Below are positions 8,345-14,858 of a stretch of 64,000 nt of DNA, one piece after another. The stretch's first letter is position 1; each line of letters begins with the position of its first letter. This DNA comes from JAXGXJ01 sp963816155 (lineage in GTDB: Bacteria > Actinomycetota > Thermoleophilia > RBG-16-64-13): the NCBI GenBank assembly GCA_963816155.1, contig CAWFJE010000010.1, positions 434,001 to 498,000 of the forward strand. The letters are read 5' to 3'. The notes under the pieces were generated by a model. It searched no databases and had not been told where the DNA came from. It saw only the letters and a program-made list of their open reading frames with translations. Both the position numbers and the translations under genes were made by a program.

Positions 8345-8977
8345 TCAGATCTTGCTGTAGGTCAGGGCCAGGACGCCGTCACGCAGGCCGGCGGTCTCAC
8401 TTAGTATGGCTTCGATGCGCGCCCAGGACGCGCGACTGAACTCCTCGTCCGTGATCCAGGCGAGGTTGATACGCACGTTCAGGGCCGCACTCTGTGCGGC
8501 GGCGTCAGCCAGGAGCACGGCGACGCCGGCATCGCTGACCGCGTTGGGATTCCCCATCTCCGCGGCCGGCAACGACAGCCGTGCGACCTCGAGCGCGGCC
8601 TCGGCCACGCGGAGGGGTACGTCCGCGGCTCCCTTGAGGGCGGCCTGCAGAGCATGGTCGCGCTCCTGCTTGTCTGCGAGCGACTCTCGAGGGAGCTTCA
8701 TGGCGGCAGCCACAGCTGCGTAGGCCTCAGCGTCGAGAGTCACAAGGTCGCCCAACTCGCTACGCAGTGCCTCGGCCCGTGTGCGCAGATGGGCCATGTC
8801 GCTCTGGACAGCCGCGAACTTCTCCTTACCCAGGGTGAGATCGGTGACCATGGTGACCAAGGCGGCCCCCAGCGCGCCGACTAGAGCGGAAACACTGCCG
8901 CCCCCGGGTTCGGGCGAGGCGCTGGCCAGCCGATCGAGATAGACCTGGATGCTGCCATCCGTGTAACGGGTCTCCAT
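8345..8977 (-). CDS. fchA: Methenyl-THF cyclohydrolase (FTCD/cyclodeaminase family)
   Basis: A 210-residue, all-helical protein of the formiminotransferase-cyclodeaminase family. SASPEPGGGSVSALVGALGAAL near the N-terminus is the family signature, followed by VTLDAEAYAAV and PLRVAEAALEV. FchA catalyses the reversible hydrolysis of methenyl-THF to formyl-THF in acetogenic and purine-fermenting anaerobes. It lies 44 bases after fhs and 14 before folD, so all three are co-transcribed. It explains how the pathway can tolerate the apparent loss of the cyclohydrolase site in the neighbouring FolD. The ATG at 8977 is preferred over the overlapping GTG at 8980 because AAGGAG is eight bases upstream. 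Confidence 0.9.
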   Translation of the reverse strand: METRYTDGSIQVYLDRLASASPEPGGGSVSALVGALGAALVTMVTDLTLGKEKFAAVQSDMAHLRTRAEALRSELGDLVTLDAEAYAAVAAAMKLPRESLADKQERDHALQAALKGAADVPLRVAEAALEVARLSLPAAEMGNPNAVSDAGVAVLLADAAAQSAALNVRINLAWITDEEFSRASWARIEAILSETAGLRDGVLALTYSKI

Positions 8978-9024
8978 CACCGTAGCTCCTTGTCGCTTGC
9001 GGGGTCCGTCGCCGAACGGCTCAG

Positions 9025-10689
9025 CTAGAAGAGCCCGACGATCTTTCCGTCGACCAGGTCGATCTGCTCAGCGGCCGGCTTCTTGGGCAGGCCGGGCATG
9101 GTCATCATCTTCCCGCAGACCGGCACAATCATGCCTGCACCCGCGGAGAGACGGACCTCGCGCACCGTCAGCCGCCACCCGGTAGGACGACCGATCTTCG
9201 TCTTGTCATCAGACAGAGAAGACTGGGTCTTGGCCATGCAGACGGGCAGCGAACCGTAGCCCAGGCGCGTGAAGCGCTCGATGGCGGCCACCGCTTCGTC
9301 GTCGAAGTCCACTCCGTCGGCGCCGTAGATCTTGGTGGCGATCGCTTCGATCTTCGCGGGGATGGTGAGATCCAAGTCGTAAAGGAATTCGAAGCCCGGC
9401 TTGTCGTCGCCCTCACACAGCCGCACGACTTCCTCGGCCAGGGCCACGCCGCCTTCGCCACCATCGGCCCACACATCGGAGAGGATCACCGTGGCGCCCA
9501 TGGCCTCCACCCGCTCGGTGAGCAGAGCCACCTCAGCGTCGGTGTCGTCGGGGAAGCGGTTGATGGCCACTATTACCGGCGGGCCGAAGAGCTGCATGTT
9601 CTCCAGGTGCTTCTCCAGGTTCTCCATGCCCGCCCCGAGAGCGGTCAGATCTTCTTTCTTCAGGTCGGCCAAGGCGGCGCCGCCGTGCATCTTCAACGCC
9701 CGGATCGTGGCCACGAGCACGATGCAGTCGGGTACCAGACCGGCATACCGACACTTGATGTCGAAGAACTTCTCCGCGCCCAGATCGGCGCCGAAGCCCG
9801 CCTCGGTGATGCAGTAGTCGCCCAGCTTCATGGCCATGCGGGTGGCCTGCACGGAGTTACAGCCGTGGGCGATATTGGCGAAGGGACCACCGTGGACCAG
9901 CGCCGGGGTGTTCTCCAGCGTCTGCACCAGGTTGGGCATCAGGGCGTCTTTGAGCAGGACGGCCATGGACCCCGAGACTTTGATGTCCTGTGCGGTGACC
10001 TTCTCCCCCGACTTGGTGTACGCCAGGACGATGTTGTTCAGGCGGCTCTTGAGGTCTTCGAGATCGGTGGCCAAGCACAGGATGGCCATGATCTCGGAGG
10101 CCACGGTGATATCGAAGCGGGTGTGCCTCTCCACCCCCTCGCCGTTCTGGCCGATGGTCACGCTTCTGAGCGCACGATCGTTGAGGTCGAGGACCCGGGG
10201 CCAGGAGATGTTGTCTATGTCGATGTCGAGCTCGTTGCCCTGGAAAAGGTGGTTGTCGAGGACGGCGGAGCACAGGTTGTGAGCGGTGGTGATGGCGTGG
10301 ATGTCACCCGTGAAATGGAGGTTGATATCCTCCATGGGGATGACCTGCGCATACCCGCCGCCGGCGGCTCCCCCTTTGATGCCGAAGCAGGGACCCAGCG
10401 AAGGTTCACGCAGGGTGCAGATAGCCTTCCTGCCGATCTTGTTGAGACCCATGCTCAGGCCTACGTTGGTGGTCGTCTTGCCCTCGCCGGCCGGGGTGGG
10501 CGTGATGGCGGTGCAGAGCACGAGCTTGCCGTCGGGCTGGTCCTTGAGTCGGTCGAACACGTCCAGATGGATCTTGGCCTTGTACTTGCCATAGAGGTCC
10601 AGATCGTCTGCAGTGAGGCCGATCCCGGCCGCCACATCGATAACAGGGATTGGGGTCGCTTCCTGCGCGATCTCAATGTCGCTCTTCAT
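9025..10689 (-). CDS. fhs: Formate-tetrahydrofolate ligase
   Basis: A 554-residue formyl-THF synthetase that condenses formate, ATP and THF, or runs backwards to yield ATP when methyl groups are oxidised. The P-loop TPTPAGEGKTTT is at residues 64-73; LREPSLGPCFGIKGGAAGGG, NMHGG-like ALVHGGPFANIAHGCNS and the C-terminal GAGMIVPVCGKMMTMPGLP are family hallmarks, and the length matches the standard 555-560 residues. It is the first gene of the one-carbon operon, transcribed from a promoter at 10740-10768 and divergent from a GntR regulator. Confidence 0.97.
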   Translation of the reverse strand: MKSDIEIAQEATPIPVIDVAAGIGLTADDLDLYGKYKAKIHLDVFDRLKDQPDGKLVLCTAITPTPAGEGKTTTNVGLSMGLNKIGRKAICTLREPSLGPCFGIKGGAAGGGYAQVIPMEDINLHFTGDIHAITTAHNLCSAVLDNHLFQGNELDIDIDNISWPRVLDLNDRALRSVTIGQNGEGVERHTRFDITVASEIMAILCLATDLEDLKSRLNNIVLAYTKSGEKVTAQDIKVSGSMAVLLKDALMPNLVQTLENTPALVHGGPFANIAHGCNSVQATRMAMKLGDYCITEAGFGADLGAEKFFDIKCRYAGLVPDCIVLVATIRALKMHGGAALADLKKEDLTALGAGMENLEKHLENMQLFGPPVIVAINRFPDDTDAEVALLTERVEAMGATVILSDVWADGGEGGVALAEEVVRLCEGDDKPGFEFLYDLDLTIPAKIEAIATKIYGADGVDFDDEAVAAIERFTRLGYGSLPVCMAKTQSSLSDDKTKIGRPTGWRLTVREVRLSAGAGMIVPVCGKMMTMPGLPKKPAAEQIDLVDGKIVGLF

Positions 10690-10737
10690 GCTAGTGCGCT
10701 CCGTCCTTTCGATGGGTCTCTTCCCCTCGCCGCCCTT

Positions 10738-10756
10738 CTATACTATAGTTATATAG
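10738..10756. promoter_or_regulatory. Candidate GntR operator over the fhs -10 region
   Basis: CTATACTATAGTTATATAG holds two overlapping inverted repeats, CTATA-C-TATAG and CTATA-GTTA-TATAG. It overlaps the predicted -10 box of fhs and lies about 55 bases upstream of the divergent GntR gene, so it is a natural binding site for that protein. Assignment is by position and symmetry only. Confidence 0.45.
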
Positions 10757-10768
10757 ACAAATTGGCAA
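10740..10768 (-). promoter_or_regulatory. Sigma-70-type promoter of the fhs operon
   Basis: Reading the minus strand, TTGCCA (10768-10763) is followed after exactly 17 bases by TAGTAT (10745-10740). The predicted transcript would start near 10733, leaving a leader of roughly 45 bases before the fhs ATG. This is the only strikingly AT-rich block in the fhs-gntR gap. Confidence 0.6.
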
Positions 10769-10810
10769 GCTGACCAAAATCAGGCGAGCCTCGCTCGAGA
10801 GGTCTTTGGG

Positions 10811-11626
10811 ATGGCTCTCATGACCACACCAGATGGACGAGCCGAGAAGGGTACGACCGAGCGCGACGGCCGGGCCGGCTCGGCCCACCAGCGCTTTCCT
10901 CAGCCTGCCTACCTCCACATCGCAAACACTGTGGCCGAGCGTATCGGAGCGGGAGCATACAGGCCCGGCGACCAGTTGCCCACTGAGGCCGAACTGCGCA
11001 GCGAATTCGGGGTCAGCCCCATGACCGTGCGCCGCGCCATCAACATTCTTCTCGACCGCAACCTTGTCACCACCACCCAGGGCAAAGGCACCTTCGTGCG
11101 CTCCTTGGAACTCGGAGAAGCCGTGTTCCGCCTCCAGCCCATAACTGATGTCTTCGACGACGAGACGGTCGACATATCACTCTTGGAGGCGGGTATCATC
11201 CCCGCCGACGAAAGGGCGGCCCGACTGCTCGAGTGCGGCGTGGGAGACTATCTCGTACTCATGCGCCGCCTCATAACGCGGGACGGTATCCCCCTCATGT
11301 ATCAAATCGAGCAATTGGTCTATGACGAGTATCGTCCTCTCGTGGAGGCCCAACTGCAGATCACGTCGCTCAAAGGTCTTCTTCGCTCGACTCCTCGAGA
11401 AGGCATGCCCCGCGGCGACCTGACCATCGAGGCCACGTGCATGCACGGCGGCGAGGCCGCGGTCCTGAACGTCCCCGACGGCTCGCCTGCCTTCTGCCTC
11501 GAGCATATCTTCTATGACTGCTTCGGCCACCCTGTGAGCTGGGGCCGACTGCTCTGCCGAGCGGACAGTTTTCGTCTGACGACCCACCTGGGCGCGCCCG
11601 CTCCGGGCGGCGGCGGGCCTTTCTAG
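10811..11626 (+). CDS. GntR family transcriptional regulator with UTRA ligand domain (HutC subfamily)
   Basis: A 271-residue repressor-type protein. Residues about 30-100 form the winged helix (PAYLHIANTVAERI, GDQLPTEAELRSEFGVSPMTVRRA, TTTQGKGTFV); residues about 110-255 form a UTRA effector domain (LLECGVGDYLVLMRRL, GIPLMYQIEQLVYDEY, AFCLEHIFYD). It is divergent from fhs and followed 17 bases later by a corrinoid protein gene. I infer it controls the one-carbon operon in response to a methylated substrate or its metabolite. GAGAGG lies eight bases before the ATG. Confidence 0.9.
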   Translation: MALMTTPDGRAEKGTTERDGRAGSAHQRFPQPAYLHIANTVAERIGAGAYRPGDQLPTEAELRSEFGVSPMTVRRAINILLDRNLVTTTQGKGTFVRSLELGEAVFRLQPITDVFDDETVDISLLEAGIIPADERAARLLECGVGDYLVLMRRLITRDGIPLMYQIEQLVYDEYRPLVEAQLQITSLKGLLRSTPREGMPRGDLTIEATCMHGGEAAVLNVPDGSPAFCLEHIFYDCFGHPVSWGRLLCRADSFRLTTHLGAPAPGGGGPF

Positions 11627-11643
11627 AGACTGCGAGAGATGCG

Positions 11644-12321
11644 ATGAGCCCCGACACTGAGTCACAACCCGATCTGAAGCGGCTCACCACGGCCGTGGCG
11701 GCTCTCGACGAGAGGGAGTCCCTCCGCCTCGTCGCGGAGGCACTGGAATCCGGCCTCAGCTCGAGGACGATACTGAGAGCGGTGGAGGCGGGCCTACGCG
11801 TGGTGGGTGAGCGCTACGAGGCCGAGGAGGTATTCCTGGCCGGCCTCATCATGGCCGGCGAGATCTTCAAGGGGGCCATGGCTCTGACCCGTCCCGGCCT
11901 CGCGGAGGAACCTGTCGGTCACGCGTCGGGGCGCGTGCTCATCGGCACGGTGGCGGGCGACATCCACGACATCGGGAAGAACGTGACGGTGCTCACACTG
12001 CGAAGCTTCGGCTTCACCGTGGAGGATCTGGGAGTCAACGTCCCTCCGGAGAAGTTTCTGGAGAAAGCCGTGACCTTCGCGCCAGACATCATCGGCCTTT
12101 CCGGGCTGCTGACCGTGGCCTTCACGGCCATGCGGGACACCGTGGACCTTCTTCGCGCCCACACCCACGAGTTCGCATCCATGCCCACGCTCATCATCGG
12201 CGGAGGGACTATCGACGAGCACGTGGCCCGCCATGTGGGTGCCGACCTGTGGACGAACGACGCCATGCAGGGTGTCCGTCTGTGCCAGGACCTGCTTGAA
12301 CACCGGGGTCTATCGCGATGA
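11644..12321 (+). CDS. Methyltransferase corrinoid protein, copy 2
   Basis: A 225-residue B12 carrier with the same two-domain plan as the protein at 3561-4193. The helical cap contains YEAEEVFLAGLIMAGEIFKGAM; the Rossmann domain has GTVAGDIHDIGKN with the cobalt-ligand His108, then LSGLLTVAFTAMRDTVD and LIIGGGTID. It is clearly diverged from copy 1 and has no adjacent methyltransferase on its own strand. It could be loaded by either URO-D methyltransferase in the window or by one elsewhere, or act with the GntR protein as a methyl-state sensor; the last idea is speculation. Confidence 0.9.
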   Translation: MSPDTESQPDLKRLTTAVAALDERESLRLVAEALESGLSSRTILRAVEAGLRVVGERYEAEEVFLAGLIMAGEIFKGAMALTRPGLAEEPVGHASGRVLIGTVAGDIHDIGKNVTVLTLRSFGFTVEDLGVNVPPEKFLEKAVTFAPDIIGLSGLLTVAFTAMRDTVDLLRAHTHEFASMPTLIIGGGTIDEHVARHVGADLWTNDAMQGVRLCQDLLEHRGLSR

Positions 12322-12341
12322 TCGACCACGCGGCCCTCGGA

Positions 12342-12500
12342 GGCTGCTGAACAATGACGCTTCGCCGCATGAGTGCGCCCGGCCGCGGGCGAGACAAGGA
12401 GGCAGGAAGCGCGAATAGCAGCGCTATTTGCGAGGGCGGACGACGAAGTATCGCCCCGGAAGGTGCGCCCAGGCGGCCAAGGCTTCGCTGTTCAGCAGCC
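12342..12500. repeat. 159-bp palindromic (MITE-like) element
   Basis: The ends GGCTGCTGAACA (12342-12353) and TGTTCAGCAGCC (12489-12500) are perfect inverted repeats. The centre is another inverted repeat, CGAATAGC-AGC-GCTATTTG, so two arms of 78 bases flank a 3-base loop, with weaker pairing between. The right 62 bases recur at 30869-30930. No coding frame is evident. It separates the corrinoid gene from the formate dehydrogenase operon. The structure resembles a non-autonomous transposable element or a large intergenic hairpin. Confidence 0.65.
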
Positions 12501-12570
12501 TGACAGGATGATCACAGCCGGGCCGACCGGGGTAGAACCCTAGTACTGACAGATATTGGGAGGCGCGCGG

Positions 12571-13032
12571 ATGGGCGAGAGACTGGACGAGATACTGGCC
12601 TGCTACGAAGGGAAGGCGCACGAAGTCATCCCTGTCCTTCAGGATGTCCAGGAGGCCTTCGGTTACCTCCCCGAGCAGGAGATGAGAGACATCGCCAAGT
12701 ACCTCGGCCTGGCCGAAAGCCGTATCTACGCGGTGGCGACCTTCTACGAGCAATTCAAGTTCACCCCCCAGGGAAGGAACAAGATCACGGTCTGCAGGGG
12801 GACCGCGTGCCACGTTCGCGGCGGTGCGCGGATCAGGGAGGAAGTGGAACGCCAACTTGGCATCAAGGCCTCGGAGACCACTCCGGACCTCGAATACACG
12901 CTGGAGACGGCGGCCTGTATCGGTTGCTGCGGCTTGGCGCCGGCCGTCGTCATCAACGAGACCACTTACGGAAGGCTGACCCCAGCCAAGGTCGTCAAGA
13001 TCCTGGAGGAGACGAAGGGGGCAGGCGAATGA
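12571..13032 (+). CDS. NuoE/HndA-like [2Fe-2S] subunit of NAD-linked formate dehydrogenase
   Basis: A 153-residue thioredoxin-fold ferredoxin. Cysteines in TVCRGTACHVRGG and AACIGCCGLAPAVVI form the usual four-Cys [2Fe-2S] site of NuoE/HydC/HoxE proteins, preceded by the helical VIPVLQDVQEAFGYLP and VATFYEQFKF. The start at 12571 has GGGAGG eight bases upstream; an upstream TTG at 12556 is less likely. It overlaps the NuoF-like gene by four bases (ATGA), and that gene overlaps fdhA, so this is the first subunit of a cytosolic complex passing electrons between formate, NAD(P) and perhaps ferredoxin. Confidence 0.92.
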   Translation: MGERLDEILACYEGKAHEVIPVLQDVQEAFGYLPEQEMRDIAKYLGLAESRIYAVATFYEQFKFTPQGRNKITVCRGTACHVRGGARIREEVERQLGIKASETTPDLEYTLETAACIGCCGLAPAVVINETTYGRLTPAKVVKILEETKGAGE

Positions 13033-14858
13033 CCGAGGAAACGCACACCATTCTCGTATGCCAGAGTACCGGCTGCGTGTCATCCAACGCGTCCGGCGTC
13101 CAACAGGCCCTCGAGGAGGCCATCCTGAGATCCGGCCTGGAGGGCCGCGCCACGGTCAAGCTCACCGGCTGCCACGGGTTCTGCCAGAGGGGGCCCATCG
13201 TGGTCGTGCAGCCGGAAGGGACCGCCTATCTGAGCGTGAAGGTCGAGGACGTCGAGGAGATCGTCGGGTCCCACCTGGAAAACGGTGAGCGGGTCGAACG
13301 GCTACTCTACAGACACCCTGAGACCGAGGAGATCATCGAGCGCTACGAGGATATCCCCTTCATCAAGGAGCAGCAGAAGATATTGCTCCGCAACTGTGGC
13401 CGGATAAACCCGGAGGCTATAGAGGAGTACACCGGGCGAGGCGGCTACGAAGCGCTGCGCAAGGCGCTCAGCAGCATGACCCCCACCCAGATCGTGGAGG
13501 AACTGAAGACCTCCGGACTGCGCGGAAGAGGCGGCGGAGGCTTCCCCACCGGGCGCAAATGGGAGGCCGGCCTGCGGGCTGAAGGCGACGAGAAGTATGT
13601 GGTGTGCAACGCCGATGAGGGCGACCCAGGGGCCTTCATCGACGGCTACCTGCTGGAATCCGACCCCCACTCCGTGATCGAGGGCATGATCATCGCCGGC
13701 TACACGATCGGTGCGTCGCAGGGGTACGTCTACGTGCGGGCCGAATACCCCATGGCCGTCAAGCGCCTCCGCATCGCCGTCGGTCAAGCTCGCGACAGGG
13801 GCTTCCTGGGCAAGAACATCCTGGGGAGCGGTTTCGATTTCGACATCGTGCTCTTCCGGGGCGCCGGCGCCTTCGTGTGTGGAGAGTCGACGGCGCTGAC
13901 CCAGTCCATCGAAGGCAAGAGGGGCATGCCCAAAGCGAACCCGCGACCGCGCACCACCGAGGAAGGTCTCTTCGACAAGCCCACCATACTCAACAACGTG
14001 AAGACCTTCTCGTACGTGCCTCAGATCGTGGAACGGGGTGGCGCATGGTTCGCCGGCATGGGCACCGAGAACAGCCCGGGCACGGCAGCCTTCGCCCTCA
14101 CGGGCATGATCGAGAACAGCGGCATGGTGGAAGTCCCCATGGGTACCACCCTGAGGCACATCATCTTCGACGTCGGGGGCGGACTGTCCGGCGGTCGAGA
14201 GTTCAAAGCCGTACAGACAGGCGGCCCCTCCGGGGGCTGCATCCCCGCCTCCTTCCTGGACCTGCCTGTGGATTTCGACTCCCTCAAGACGGCCGGCTCC
14301 ATCATGGGCTCCGGGGGCATGGTGGTCATGGACACGAGCACCTGCATGGTGGACGTGGCCCGTTTCTTCCTGGATTTCACCCAGAAGGAATCGTGCGGGC
14401 AATGCACCATCTGCAAGTTGGGGACCATGCAGATGCTCCACATCCTGGAAGATATCTGTGCGGGCAAGGGTCAGACAGGGGATATCGATCTCTTGCTCGA
14501 CATCGGAAAGACCGTCAACTCCGGCTCGCTCTGCGGCCTGGGCCAGACGGCGGCCAACCCGGTCCTCACCACTATCAGATACTTCCGTGACGAGTATGAA
14601 GCTCATGTGGAGGAGAAGCGTTGCCCGGCCCTCGTGTGCAAGGCCCTCATCTCCTACCGCATCGACCCGGATAGGTGCACGGGCTGCACGGCCTGCGCCA
14701 GGGCCTGTCCGGCCGATGCCATCAGCGGAGAGCGGAAACAGGTCCACGTCATCGACCAGGCCGCCTGCATACGGTGCGGCGTCTGTATGGAGAAATGCCC
14801 GCAGAAGTACCACGCCGTAGAGTGCATCTCGGGCGATCAGAGCGAAGGAGATCAATAG
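13029..14858 (+). CDS. NuoF/HydB-like NAD(P)H- and FMN-binding subunit
   Basis: A 609-residue diaphorase subunit. Residues 1-100 form an extra thioredoxin-like [2Fe-2S] domain (CQSTGC, LTGCHGFCQRGP); then the NADH site GLRGRGGGGFPTGRKW, the FMN region YVVCNADEGDPGAF, the 51-kDa [4Fe-4S] ligands ESCGQCTICKLG and a C-terminal pair of [4Fe-4S] motifs, CTGCTACARACP and CIRCGVCMEKCP. The plan matches HydB/HndC of electron-bifurcating hydrogenases and formate dehydrogenases, so bifurcation with ferredoxin is possible but not shown by sequence. Start ATG overlaps the preceding stop; the end overlaps the GTG of fdhA by one base. Confidence 0.94.
   Translation: MTEETHTILVCQSTGCVSSNASGVQQALEEAILRSGLEGRATVKLTGCHGFCQRGPIVVVQPEGTAYLSVKVEDVEEIVGSHLENGERVERLLYRHPETEEIIERYEDIPFIKEQQKILLRNCGRINPEAIEEYTGRGGYEALRKALSSMTPTQIVEELKTSGLRGRGGGGFPTGRKWEAGLRAEGDEKYVVCNADEGDPGAFIDGYLLESDPHSVIEGMIIAGYTIGASQGYVYVRAEYPMAVKRLRIAVGQARDRGFLGKNILGSGFDFDIVLFRGAGAFVCGESTALTQSIEGKRGMPKANPRPRTTEEGLFDKPTILNNVKTFSYVPQIVERGGAWFAGMGTENSPGTAAFALTGMIENSGMVEVPMGTTLRHIIFDVGGGLSGGREFKAVQTGGPSGGCIPASFLDLPVDFDSLKTAGSIMGSGGMVVMDTSTCMVDVARFFLDFTQKESCGQCTICKLGTMQMLHILEDICAGKGQTGDIDLLLDIGKTVNSGSLCGLGQTAANPVLTTIRYFRDEYEAHVEEKRCPALVCKALISYRIDPDRCTGCTACARACPADAISGERKQVHVIDQAACIRCGVCMEKCPQKYHAVECISGDQSEGDQ

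Noticed and set aside
10690..10810. THF or cobalamin riboswitch upstream of fhs
   Set aside because: The leader is too short after the promoter and shows no B12 box or THF-aptamer conserved segments.
13302..14855. Long open frame antisense to the NuoF-like gene
   Set aside because: It is a GC-rich codon shadow of a well-supported gene and shows no motif.
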